A DNA stretch of 64,000 bases from Curtobacterium sp. ISL-83 (GTDB lineage Bacteria; Actinomycetota; Actinomycetes; Actinomycetales; Microbacteriaceae): positions 62,001 through 126,000 of the forward strand of contig NZ_JAGGPH010000013.1 in assembly GCF_018613895.1 (NCBI RefSeq), in the 5' to 3' direction. The translations under genes and the position numbers were made by a program. This document shows, piece after piece, positions 8,375 through 16,621 of the stretch (its first letter is position 1; every line of letters starts with the position of its first letter). Under the pieces are notes generated by a model, which saw nothing but the letters and a program-made list of their open reading frames with translations, was not told where the DNA came from and ran no database searches.

Positions 8375-9247
8375 TCAGACCGCGACGTCGATGTCGAGTC
8401 CGAGGTCGAGGGCCCGGGCCGAGTGGGTCAGCGCCCCGACGGAGATGACGTCCACGCCCGTCGCGGCGATCGCGGCCACGGTCTCGAGGGACACGCCGCC
8501 CGAGGCCTCGACCAGCGCCCGGCCGGCCACCACGCGGACCCCTTCGACCAGCTGCTCCGGGGTGAAGTTGTCGAGCATGATCGTGTCGACGCCGGCGGAC
8601 ACGACCGGTTCGATCTGGTCGATGCGGTCCACCTCGACCTCGACGTGCACGGTGTGACCGAGTCGGTCACGGGCGTCGCGGATCGCGGTGCCGATCGGGA
8701 CCCCGGCCGCGAGGAGGACCGCGAGGTGGTTGTCCTTGGCGAGGACCGCGTCGGACAACGAGTTCCGGTGGTTGTGACCGCCGCCGCACCGCACGGCGTA
8801 CCGCTCGAGCGCACGGAGACCCGGGGTGGTCTTCCGCGTGTCGACGATGCGGGCCGCGGTGCCGTCGACCGCGGCGACGTAGCGGGCGGCGGCCGTCGCG
8901 ATGCCCGACAGGCGCTGCACGAGGTTGAGGCCGACGCGCTCGGCACGGAGCACCGACCGGGCGGGGCCGGTCACCGTCGCGAGGACCTCGCCCGGCTCGA
9001 ACCGGCTGCCGTCGGCGACGTGCACGACGGCGCCGATCGACGCGTCCACGGCGTGCATGGCCGCGACGAAGACGTCGACGCCGCTGAGCACACCGGCCTC
9101 GCGGGCGGTCAGCGTGGCGGTGGCCGTCGCCTCGGCGGGGATGAGCGTCTCGCTCGTGACGTCGCCCCAGGGCGCGTCCTCCTCGAGCGCGGTCTCGATC
9201 ACGCGGCGGAGGGCGTGCGGCGGGATGGTTCCGGGATCGGTGGTCAT
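8375..9247 (-). CDS. nadC: nicotinate-nucleotide pyrophosphorylase (QPRTase)
   Basis: This 290-residue enzyme converts quinolinate and PRPP to nicotinate mononucleotide with CO2 release. Conserved blocks include ALEEDAPWGDVTSE at the N-terminus, LNLVQRLSGIAT, VDTRKTTPGLRALERYAVRCGGG with substrate-binding Arg/Lys/His, and VEVEVDRIDQ. The start overlaps the nadB stop (ATGA), so translation is coupled. The ATG at 9247 is preferred to an upstream in-frame start lying inside nadB. Confidence 0.95.
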   Translation of the reverse strand: MTTDPGTIPPHALRRVIETALEEDAPWGDVTSETLIPAEATATATLTAREAGVLSGVDVFVAAMHAVDASIGAVVHVADGSRFEPGEVLATVTGPARSVLRAERVGLNLVQRLSGIATAAARYVAAVDGTAARIVDTRKTTPGLRALERYAVRCGGGHNHRNSLSDAVLAKDNHLAVLLAAGVPIGTAIRDARDRLGHTVHVEVEVDRIDQIEPVVSAGVDTIMLDNFTPEQLVEGVRVVAGRALVEASGGVSLETVAAIAATGVDVISVGALTHSARALDLGLDIDVAV

Positions 9248-10893
9248 GCGGGTACCTCCTGGGAGACGGGGGCGTGCTGGGCGACCCACGCGTAGGAGGC
9301 GGGTGCTCCGGGGTCGGTGGTCGGGTGGTCGGTGCGAGCGTGGGCGCCACGGGACTCCGTGCGGGTGTCGGCGGCGAGGACGACCAGCCGGGCCAGGTCG
9401 AACAGGGCGCGGTCCTCGTGGTCGTGCACGGTGTGCGGCTCGGGCACGGCGAGTGCGTCGAGGGCCCGTCGGGCGTCCGCCAGGCCCGTGGCGTCGCGCA
9501 GCAGGCCCACCCGGTCGGTCATGACGGACTGGACCGCCTGGCGGACGGGCGAGGTCCGGGTGCGGTGATCCGCGCCTCCCGGCCGGTCCGCCTGGTGGGT
9601 CGCGTTCGTCGCGACGGGCGGCCTGGAGGCACGACCCGGCTCCCCGGGGACCGGCACCGCCGTCACGGCGAGGTCCACGTCACCGCGCAGCCGCAGGCGG
9701 GCCGGCCGGGGCGTGTCCAGCGCGTCCGCTGCGCGGATCGCGAAGACGAGCCCCTCGAGCAGCGAGTTCGACGCCAGCCGGTTCGCGCCGTGGACGCCGG
9801 TGCACGCGGCCTCCCCGATGGCGAACAGCCCGGGCAGGCTGGCCCGCCCCTCCGCGTCGGTCGCGACCCCACCCATCGTGTAGTGCGCGGCCGGGGCGAC
9901 GGGGACGCCCTCACGGGTCCAGTCGAAGCCGGCGGCCCGCGTCGCCCGGGTCAGCCCCGGAAACCGGCCGACCAGGAACGCCGGGTCGAGTCCGGTGGCG
10001 TCGAGGAGCACCGGCTCGCCGTCCTGTTCCCGCATCGCGCGCGCGATCCCCCGGGCGACGACGTCCCGCGGTGCGAGCTCGGCGTCGGGGTGTACGGCCG
10101 GCATGAACCGGCGGCCGAGTCGGTCACGGAGCACGGCTCCCTCGCCGCGGACCGCCTCGGACAGCAGCCCGCCACCGGGGACGGCCAGACGCGTCGGGTG
10201 GAACTGCACGAACTCCAGGTCGGCCAGGACGGCACCCGCTCGCCAGGCCGCGGCCGCACCGTCACCGGTCGCGACCAGGGGGTTCGTCGTCTCGCGGTAC
10301 AAGTGTCCGGCGCCCCCCGATGCGAGGAGCACCGCGTCCGCGTCGATGCGCTGCGGTTCGCCGAGCAGGTCGAGCACGTCGACCCCCACGACCGCCCCGT
10401 CCCGGACGACGAGGTCGGTCAGGCAGGTGCGCTCGAGGATCGTCACGTGCCGGCGGTGCAGGGCGTCGACGAGGGTGCGCTCGATCGCGGCTCCCGTGGC
10501 GTCCCCCGCGGCGTGCACGACACGCCACCGGCTGTGCGCGGCCTCGCGACCACGGGCGAGGTCGTCGCCGTACTGGTCGATGCTGCGCGGGTCGGTGGTG
10601 CGGTCGAACGGGACGCCGAGCGCGAGCAGGTCCCGCACCCGCGCCGGGCCGTCCGTGCAGAGGAGCTCCACCGCTCGGGCGTCGGCGCTCCCGGCCCCGG
10701 CGACGTGGGTGTCGGCGACGTGCAGTGCGGCGCTGTCGTCGGCCCCGAGCGCGACGGCGATCCCGCCCTGGGCGTACCGGGTCGCCCCGTCGGCGAGCGC
10801 CCCCTTCGTCACCAGCGTGACGTCGTGCCGGGCGCTCGCGCGGATGGCGGCGGTCAGCCCGGCGATCCCGGACCCCACGACGACGACGTGCAT
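9244..10893 (-). CDS. nadB: L-aspartate oxidase
   Basis: This 549-residue flavoprotein oxidises aspartate to iminoaspartate for NadA. The N-terminal VVVVGSGIAGLTAAIRA is the FAD dinucleotide-binding loop. HSRWRVVHAAGDATG, SEAVRGEGAVLRDRLGRRFM and AAHYTMGGVATD are family blocks. Near residue 450 lies a Pro/Arg/Thr-rich insert (PGEPGRASRPPVATNATH and following) just before the C-terminal helical domain. Its DNA carries a copy of the GGAGGC repeat (9620-9636), so it may be a repeat-derived linker. It overlaps nadA by 1 nt (TGATG). Confidence 0.94.
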   Translation of the reverse strand: MHVVVVGSGIAGLTAAIRASARHDVTLVTKGALADGATRYAQGGIAVALGADDSAALHVADTHVAGAGSADARAVELLCTDGPARVRDLLALGVPFDRTTDPRSIDQYGDDLARGREAAHSRWRVVHAAGDATGAAIERTLVDALHRRHVTILERTCLTDLVVRDGAVVGVDVLDLLGEPQRIDADAVLLASGGAGHLYRETTNPLVATGDGAAAAWRAGAVLADLEFVQFHPTRLAVPGGGLLSEAVRGEGAVLRDRLGRRFMPAVHPDAELAPRDVVARGIARAMREQDGEPVLLDATGLDPAFLVGRFPGLTRATRAAGFDWTREGVPVAPAAHYTMGGVATDAEGRASLPGLFAIGEAACTGVHGANRLASNSLLEGLVFAIRAADALDTPRPARLRLRGDVDLAVTAVPVPGEPGRASRPPVATNATHQADRPGGADHRTRTSPVRQAVQSVMTDRVGLLRDATGLADARRALDALAVPEPHTVHDHEDRALFDLARLVVLAADTRTESRGAHARTDHPTTDPGAPASYAWVAQHAPVSQEVPA

Positions 10894-12182
10894 CAGCGGC
10901 CGGTGGCTGCGAGCGGCCGGGGCTTCGCGGCGAGCATGCGCTCGAGGGCGACCTTGGCGTCGGCCTGCACGTCGGCGGGCACGACGATCTCGTTGAGGAC
11001 CTCCCCCTGCACCAGGGCCTCGAGCACCCACGCGAGGTAGCCCGGGTGGATCCGGTACATCGTGGAGCACGGGCAGACGACGGGGTCCAGGCAGAAGATC
11101 GTGTGCTGCGGGTACTCGGCGGCGAGCCGGTTGACCATGTTGATCTCGGTGCCGATCGCGAAGGTCGTCGGTTCGGTCGCGGCGGCGATGGTCTTCCGGA
11201 TCAGGTCGGTGCTCCCCGCCACGTCAGCGGCGTCCACCACGGCCATCGGGCACTCGGGGTGCACGATGACCTGCACGCCGGGGTGCTCGCGGCGGGCCTG
11301 CTCGATCTGGTCGACGGTGAAGCGGCGGTGCACCGAGCAGAACCCGTTCCACAGGATGACCTTGGCAGCGCCGAGTTCCGCGGCGGTGTTGCCGCCCCCG
11401 GCCAGCCGCGGGTTCCACATCGGCATCAGGTCCGTGCTGATGCCCATGGCCTTCGCGGTGTTCCGACCGAGGTGCTGGTCGGGGAAGAACAGCACGCGCT
11501 GCCCGCGCTCGAACGCCCACTCGAGGACGGTGGCCGCGTTCGACGACGTGCAGACGATCCCGCCGTTCCGCCCGCAGAACGCCTTGAGGTCGGCGGCGGA
11601 GTTCATGTAGGTCACGGGGATGACCGGGACGCGGCCGTCGGCGTCCGGCTCGGTGCCGTAGAGCGCGGCGAGTTCGGCCCAGGCCGCCTCGACGCTGTCG
11701 ATGTCCGCCATGTCGGCCATCGAGCACCCGGCGGCCAGGTTCGGCAGGATGACCCGTTGCTCGTCACGCGCCAGGATGTCAGCGGTCTCGGCCATGAAGT
11801 GGACGCCGCAGAACACGATCGCCTCGGCGTCGGGCTTCGTGAGGGCGGCGTTGGCGAGCTGGAACGAGTCGCCGAGGAAGTCGGCGTGCCGGACGACCTC
11901 GTCGCGCTGGTAGAAGTGCCCGAGGACGACCACGCGGTCCCCCAGCGTCGCCTTCGCCCGTTCGATGCGCGCGTGGAGCTCGTCCACCGAAGCCGTCTTG
12001 TACTCGTCGGGGAGCACGCCCTGCCGCGGGGCACTCGTCGGGATGACGTCCGACATGGACGAGCCGGGGCCGTAGCCGGGGCGGGCGTCGAAGTCCCAGG
12101 TGGGCACGGCGAGGTCCGGCGTGCAGGTGCTGCCGGCGGCAGCGCCGTTGGAGATGAGCTCGATGGTCGTCGCGATGGACAC
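10893..12182 (-). CDS. nadA: quinolinate synthase A
   Basis: This is a 429-residue [4Fe-4S] enzyme joining iminoaspartate and dihydroxyacetone phosphate into quinolinate. The three expected cluster cysteines are visible in VFCGVHFMAETA, VHPECPMAV and DPVVCPCSTMYRIHP. VVVLGHFYQRDEVVRHAD is the first substrate-binding repeat. A GTG at 12182 (MSIATTIELISNG) is chosen: it is 8 nt after the regulator stop with TAGGAACC before it, and the N-terminus is typical for actinobacterial NadA. A start at MSDVIPTS is a weaker option. Confidence 0.94.
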   Translation of the reverse strand: MSIATTIELISNGAAAGSTCTPDLAVPTWDFDARPGYGPGSSMSDVIPTSAPRQGVLPDEYKTASVDELHARIERAKATLGDRVVVLGHFYQRDEVVRHADFLGDSFQLANAALTKPDAEAIVFCGVHFMAETADILARDEQRVILPNLAAGCSMADMADIDSVEAAWAELAALYGTEPDADGRVPVIPVTYMNSAADLKAFCGRNGGIVCTSSNAATVLEWAFERGQRVLFFPDQHLGRNTAKAMGISTDLMPMWNPRLAGGGNTAAELGAAKVILWNGFCSVHRRFTVDQIEQARREHPGVQVIVHPECPMAVVDAADVAGSTDLIRKTIAAATEPTTFAIGTEINMVNRLAAEYPQHTIFCLDPVVCPCSTMYRIHPGYLAWVLEALVQGEVLNEIVVPADVQADAKVALERMLAAKPRPLAATGR

Positions 12183-12190
12183 GGTGGTTC

Positions 12191-12913
12191 CTATCGGGTG
12201 GGCAGGCCCGCGCCGGACGCGGGGTGGGCGGGGGTGAGCGGGCCGTTGTCGGCGTACGCCAGGTCGGGGTTCGAGCGGTAGAGCCGGGCCGGCCGGTGGC
12301 GGTCCCCGCTCGTGGTCTCGTCGGTGGGCAGGACGGCGTCGGACTGTGCGATCTGCCGTCGGAAGTTCGCCGGGTCGAGCGTGCGGCCCAGCACGGCCTC
12401 GTACACGCCGCGGAGTTCGGCGAGGGTGAAGCGGTCCCCCAGGAACGCCTGGGCGATGCGGGAGTACGACATCTTGTTGCGCAGGCGCCAGAGCGCGTAC
12501 TCGACGATGCGGTCGTGGTCGAAGGCCAGGGGCGGGTGCTCGTCGGCGAGGAACCAGCGGACGTTCCAGTCGTCGGGGACCGAGCTGGCTTCGTCCGGGT
12601 GAACGAGGGCCCAGTAGACGATCGAGACGACCCGGGTCGAGGAGCGGTCGACGTCCCCGAACGCGTACAACTGCTCGAGGTAGCGCGGCTGGACGTTCGT
12701 CGTCTCGAGCAGTCGGGCGGCCGCCGAGTCCTCGAGCCCCTCGTCCGGGCGGACCCACCCGCCGGGCAGCGCCCACGATCCCTCGTACGGCTCGGCGACC
12801 CGTCGGACCAGGGGCATCCACAGCGCGGGCGCACCGGTGTCCGGGTGCGGGCGCAGCGCGACGATCACGGTGGAGACCGCGACGCGGATGGGGAGTTCGT
12901 CAGTAAGTGTCAT
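12191..12913 (-). CDS. nrtR: Nudix-fold transcriptional regulator (NrtR-like)
   Basis: This 240-residue protein has an N-terminal Nudix domain (about 8-150) and a C-terminal winged helix (about 155-215, YSRIAQAFLGDRFTLAELRG and following). This is the architecture of NrtR, the ADP-ribose-sensing repressor of NAD genes. The Nudix box region GGWVRPDEGLEDSAAARLLE lacks the normal REUxEExG run, so hydrolase activity is doubtful. It is the first gene of the NAD operon, so autoregulation is expected. A GTCA-TGG-TGAC dyad overlaps its start codon. The NrtR name is inferred from architecture plus context. Confidence 0.85.
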   Translation of the reverse strand: MTLTDELPIRVAVSTVIVALRPHPDTGAPALWMPLVRRVAEPYEGSWALPGGWVRPDEGLEDSAAARLLETTNVQPRYLEQLYAFGDVDRSSTRVVSIVYWALVHPDEASSVPDDWNVRWFLADEHPPLAFDHDRIVEYALWRLRNKMSYSRIAQAFLGDRFTLAELRGVYEAVLGRTLDPANFRRQIAQSDAVLPTDETTSGDRHRPARLYRSNPDLAYADNGPLTPAHPASGAGLPTR

Positions 12914-12946
12914 GGTGACTCGAAGTGTTCGGGTTGGGATGACACT
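12906..12946. promoter_or_regulatory. candidate NrtR operator region
   Basis: AGTGTCAT (12906-12913) and its exact inverse ATGACACT (12939-12946) bracket the nrtR start on its promoter side. The first copy is itself part of the dyad GTCA-TGG-TGAC, which overlaps the start codon. On the minus strand the second copy follows a -10-like GATAGT. The position fits repression of the whole nad operon by the regulator it encodes. Confidence 0.5.
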
Positions 12947-13017
12947 ATCACCGGGTTTCACGAGACGGAAACAGCGCCGAAAACTGGCCGGTGCGGGCCG
13001 CGCCTACATTGAGCGAC

Positions 13018-13299
13018 ATGACAACGGTGACGAGGATGCACGCCGTCGTGTCGGGAACGGTCCAGGGGGTCGGCTTCCGGTACTGGACCGCCAGGAAGGC
13101 CGACGGGCTGGAGCTCACGGGGTACGCACGCAACCTGTTCGACGGCACCGTCGAGGTGGAGGCCGAGGGCCCCTCCGCCGCGGTCGACGCGCTCATGGAG
13201 TTCATCCGCACGGGGCCGCCCTCGGCGACGGTCACGGACGTCTCGATGCGACCGGTCGTGCCGCACGGGGACGTCGAGGGGTTCGCGATCCTGCACTGA
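13018..13299 (+). CDS. acyP: acylphosphatase
   Basis: This 93-residue protein hydrolyses acyl phosphates. VVSGTVQGVGFRYWTARKA holds the phosphate-binding loop with the catalytic Arg, and GYARNLFDGTVEVEAEG holds the catalytic Asn; the length is that of a stand-alone enzyme. TACATT (13005-13010) ends 7 nt before the ATG, indicating a leaderless transcript. It diverges from nrtR. Confidence 0.95.
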   Translation: MTTVTRMHAVVSGTVQGVGFRYWTARKADGLELTGYARNLFDGTVEVEAEGPSAAVDALMEFIRTGPPSATVTDVSMRPVVPHGDVEGFAILH

Positions 13300-13441
13300 G
13301 CCGACTCTGGCGCGTTGTCCGGGCGGGGCGGAATAATCGAATCCACTCAGGCCGTTGCCCTGGATGCGCTCCGCACACCTCAGTGTCCGCGGGTCCCGCG
13401 CACCAGACCTCCGAGCACGTCGCCACCTCCCGGGAGCCCCC

Positions 13442-14920
13442 ATGACCCAGTCCGTCGCCGCCGCACCCCGGACCGGGAGCGCGACCCAGCCCTCCCCCGC
13501 CGAGACACGACTGGTGATCGGGCTCCTGCTCGTCTCCGCGTTCGTCGTGATCCTCAACGAGACGATCATGGGCGTCGCGCTGCCCCGGCTGATGGACGAC
13601 CTGCACATCAGCGCGGCCACCGGGCAGTGGCTCACCACCGGCTTCCTGCTGACCATGGCCGTGGTCATCCCGATCACCGGGTTCCTGCTGCAGCGGTTCA
13701 ACACCCGGCCGGTGTTCGTCTGGGCCATGAGCCTGTTCTCCGCCGGCACACTGATCGCCGTGCTCGCGCCGGGCTTCATCGTGCTGCTCGTCGGCCGGAT
13801 CGTGCAGGCCAGCGGCACGGCGATCATGATGCCGCTGCTGATGACCACCGTCCTGACGCTGATCGAGCCCGCGCACCGCGGCCGCATCATGGGCAACATC
13901 TCGATCGTCATCTCGGTCGCACCCGCGATCGGCCCGACGATCTCAGGTCTCATCCTCAACGCGTTCTCGTGGCGCTGGTTGTTCGGGTTCGTGCTGCCCA
14001 TCGCACTGGCCGCGCTGGTGCTCGGCATGGTGAAGGTCCGCAACGTCTCGACGCCGCGGAAGGCGCCGATCGACGTGCTGTCCGTGGTGCTCTCCGCCTT
14101 CGCGTTCGGCGGGATCGTCTACGGCCTGTCGAGCATCGCCGAGATCGCCACGACCGGACCGGCCGTCCCGGTGACCTCGCTCGTCGTCGGCGTGGTCGCC
14201 CTCGCCGTGTTCATCGTCCGGCAGACCCGACTGCAGCGGGGCGATCGGGCACTGCTCGACCTCCGCACGTTCCAGACCCGCGGCTTCACGATCCCGATCG
14301 TCGCCATGGGCATCAGCTTCATGGCCATGTTCGGCACGCTCATCCTGTTGCCGATCTACCTGGAGCGGGTCCTCGGGCTGGAAGTCCTGAACGTCGGGCT
14401 GCTGTTGCTGCCCGGTGGCCTGATCATGGGCCTGCTGTCCCCGGTCGTCGGCCGGATCTACGACCGCCGCGGGCCACGCCTGCTGCTCATCCCGGGCTCG
14501 ATCCTCGTCAGCGCCGTGCTCTGGGCGCTCTCCACGATCACCGTCCACACGAGCGTGTGGTTCGTACTCGTCGCCCACGTCGTGCTGAGCATCGGGCTCG
14601 CGCTCACCTTCACCCCGCTGTTCACCGCGGCACTCGGCGGCCTGCCACCTCGGCTGTACTCGCACGGCAGCGCGGTCCTCGGGACGGCGCAGCAGCTCGC
14701 CGGCGCTGCCGGCACCGCCCTGTTCGTCACGCTCCTGACGATCGGCGCGACCGCCGCTGCCACCGGTGGGCGCGCCTCCAGTGTGGCCGCCGCGACCGCA
14801 GCCGGCGTGCACTCGGCGTTCCTGTGGGGCGCGGTGATCTCGCTCTTCGGGATCGTCGCGTCGTCGATGGTGCGCCGCCCCGACGCACCAGAGGGCGCGG
14901 CCGCGCCCTCGATGCACTGA
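13442..14920 (+). CDS. MFS transporter, DHA2 (EmrB/QacA) family
   Basis: This 492-residue protein has about 14 membrane helices. The early segment NETIMGVALPRLMDDLHISA and the motif-C-like segment SIVISVAPAIGPTISGLILN are typical of 14-helix proton-driven drug exporters. The substrate is unknown. The ATG at 13442 follows GGGAG; an upstream in-frame start at 13355 has no ribosome binding site. No regulator is directly adjacent, as the VOC gene follows 54 nt later. Confidence 0.9.
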   Translation: MTQSVAAAPRTGSATQPSPAETRLVIGLLLVSAFVVILNETIMGVALPRLMDDLHISAATGQWLTTGFLLTMAVVIPITGFLLQRFNTRPVFVWAMSLFSAGTLIAVLAPGFIVLLVGRIVQASGTAIMMPLLMTTVLTLIEPAHRGRIMGNISIVISVAPAIGPTISGLILNAFSWRWLFGFVLPIALAALVLGMVKVRNVSTPRKAPIDVLSVVLSAFAFGGIVYGLSSIAEIATTGPAVPVTSLVVGVVALAVFIVRQTRLQRGDRALLDLRTFQTRGFTIPIVAMGISFMAMFGTLILLPIYLERVLGLEVLNVGLLLLPGGLIMGLLSPVVGRIYDRRGPRLLLIPGSILVSAVLWALSTITVHTSVWFVLVAHVVLSIGLALTFTPLFTAALGGLPPRLYSHGSAVLGTAQQLAGAAGTALFVTLLTIGATAAATGGRASSVAAATAAGVHSAFLWGAVISLFGIVASSMVRRPDAPEGAAAPSMH

Positions 14921-14974
14921 CGCACCACGGCTGGACCCCTCGGCGGCACGACTCCTCGGGCGGTAGACAAGGGC

Positions 14975-15412
14975 ATGCCCGCATCCCCTGACGTCCCGCG
15001 TCTGCTGCAGACCGTCCTGGACACACCAGCGCCGCGAGCGCTCGCGGAGTTCTACCGGAGGCTCCTGGGCCTCCGGTACCGGGACGGCGATGCGCCCGAT
15101 CCGACCGAGGTGGCGGAACCCGACTGGCTGGTCCTCACCGATGACGACGGCACCCGGCGCCTGGCGTTCCAGCTCGCACCCGACATGCCGGAACCGCGGT
15201 GGCCGACCGGTACCCCGCCGCAGATGCTCCACCTTGACCTGACCGTCGAGTCCGCCGCTGCGCTCGAGCGGCAGCGAGCGCGCGCCCGGGATCTCGGCGC
15301 GGAGGAGCTGCTGGACCGCTCGGACGACGAGGACGAACCGCTCGTCGTCTTCCGGGACCCTGCAGGGCACCCGTTCTGCATCTTCGTCGCGCCGACTGGT
15401 CCCGCTCGGTAG
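14975..15412 (+). CDS. VOC family protein
   Basis: This is a 145-residue glyoxalase/bleomycin-resistance-like protein with PRALAEFYRRLLGLRYRDGD in the first half and VVFRDPAGHPFCIFVAP at the end. In the C-terminal strand the usual Glu is replaced by the hydrophobic FCIF pattern common in actinobacterial VOC proteins of unknown role. It follows the MFS gene on the same strand and may be co-transcribed with it. Confidence 0.85.
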   Translation: MPASPDVPRLLQTVLDTPAPRALAEFYRRLLGLRYRDGDAPDPTEVAEPDWLVLTDDDGTRRLAFQLAPDMPEPRWPTGTPPQMLHLDLTVESAAALERQRARARDLGAEELLDRSDDEDEPLVVFRDPAGHPFCIFVAPTGPAR

Positions 15413-15436
15413 GGAGATCCGCGAGACCTCTCGCGT

Positions 15437-15456
15437 TACCTACCAAACGGTAGGTA
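15437..15456. promoter_or_regulatory. TetR-type operator
   Basis: TACCTACC-AAAC-GGTAGGTA is a perfect dyad with 8-bp arms and a 4-bp centre, ending 36 nt before the TetR gene at 15493. It is very probably bound by that regulator and would control the TetR-DUF1772 operon. Confidence 0.8.
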
Positions 15457-15492
15457 GACTGCCTCTCGACCGACGATCGCAGGAGGCACGGA

Positions 15493-16092
15493 ATGACGCA
15501 GCGAGGGACCGCAACACGGGAGCGCGTCCAACAGGTCGCACTCGACCTGTTCACCAGGCAGGGGTACGAGGCGACGTCGCTGCGCGAGATCGCGGAAGCG
15601 GTCGGCATCAACAAGGCCTCGCTCTACTACTACTTCCCGAGCAAGGAAGCGATCCTGCAGTCGTTGTTCGACGACCGTGGGACCGAGGTCGAGCACCTGC
15701 TCGCCTGGCTCCGGGAGCAACCGCAGACGCCGGAGCTGCTCGAGGACGCGGTGCTGCGGTGGGTCGGGACCTTCACCGTCGAGAAGCTCCGAGCAACGCG
15801 CTTCATGAACGCCAACCCCCTGCTCACCCGGACGCTCTCCGACGCGAACGGGAACCGGATCGGTGGCTCGCTGCGGGCGTTCGCGGACGAGCTCGTGGGA
15901 CTGCCGCCGGCCCTCGGCCCCGAGGACGCACTGCTGGTGCGGATGGCGATCCTGAGCATCAACGCCGCGGTCCAGGCCGCTGCGCACGCCCCGGACGCCG
16001 GGGACTCCGGGGACGCCGCGGACGCCCACATCGTCGCCGCTGCCCACCGCGCGGCCCGCGCGCTCGTCCGCGAAGTCCGAGCCGCGCGATGA
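15493..16092 (+). CDS. TetR family transcriptional regulator
   Basis: This 199-residue regulator has an N-terminal helix-turn-helix (about residues 9-55: RERVQQVALDLFTRQGYEAT, then LREIAEAVGINKASLYYYF) and a divergent ligand domain. AGGAGG precedes the ATG. It overlaps the DUF1772 gene by 4 nt (ATGA), and a strong palindrome lies upstream, so it is an autoregulated repressor of a two-gene operon. The ligand is unknown. Confidence 0.92.
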   Translation: MTQRGTATRERVQQVALDLFTRQGYEATSLREIAEAVGINKASLYYYFPSKEAILQSLFDDRGTEVEHLLAWLREQPQTPELLEDAVLRWVGTFTVEKLRATRFMNANPLLTRTLSDANGNRIGGSLRAFADELVGLPPALGPEDALLVRMAILSINAAVQAAAHAPDAGDSGDAADAHIVAAAHRAARALVREVRAAR

Positions 16093-16532
16093 ACGTGTTG
16101 CTCGTCGTCCAGCTTGTCCTGGTCGGGCTGCTGGCAGGCGAGGAGTTCATCGTCCGGTGGGGCGTCCAGCGGGCCATCTCGAGACTGCCCGACGACGTGC
16201 ACGTCCGGACGCGGATCGCGCTGGTCAAGACCCTCAAGGTCGTCGTCCCGATCCTCATCGTCTCCGCCGTCCTGGCCTCGATCGCGGTCGTCGTGGCCGA
16301 CTGGTCGCCGTGGCGGATCGGGGGGATGGTCTCCCTGGTGGTGTTCGTCCTGGCGTCGTTCCTCGGGACGGTGCCGATCAACATCGGCGTCAACGACTGG
16401 GACCCGGCCGCGCCGCCGGCGAACTGGAAGCAGACCGTCCGGAAGTGGGAACGGATCGACGTGCTCCGCTCCACGGCGGCCGGTGTCGGGTTCGTGCTCT
16501 TCACCGTCGCCCTCGTCGCACAGCTCGGCTGA
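16089..16532 (+). CDS. DUF1772-type membrane protein
   Basis: This 147-residue protein has four predicted membrane helices, starting MNVLLVVQLVLVGLLAGEEF and ending in a hydrophobic helix. TVPINIGVNDWDPAAPPANW matches the conserved loop of DUF1772, a family that includes anthrone-oxygenase-like proteins. It is translationally coupled to the TetR gene. An enzymatic role on a polyketide-like or aromatic compound is possible but not supported by neighbours. Confidence 0.78.
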   Translation: MNVLLVVQLVLVGLLAGEEFIVRWGVQRAISRLPDDVHVRTRIALVKTLKVVVPILIVSAVLASIAVVVADWSPWRIGGMVSLVVFVLASFLGTVPINIGVNDWDPAAPPANWKQTVRKWERIDVLRSTAAGVGFVLFTVALVAQLG

Positions 16533-16621
16533 CCCGCCCCCGGTCGGGACGGCAAGGCTCGGCACCGGACGACTCGGCTCGGCTCGTGCCAGGCCGCGAC
16601 GGTTCAGGGGGCCGTGGGCGT

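Noticed and set aside
9274-11040. 588-codon plus-strand frame opposite nadB
   Set aside because: nadB on the other strand is fully recognisable; the antisense frame has no domain and atypical composition.
12958-14043. Minus-strand frame across acyP and the MFS gene
   Set aside because: It covers two recognisable plus-strand genes and the gap between them, which a real gene would not do.
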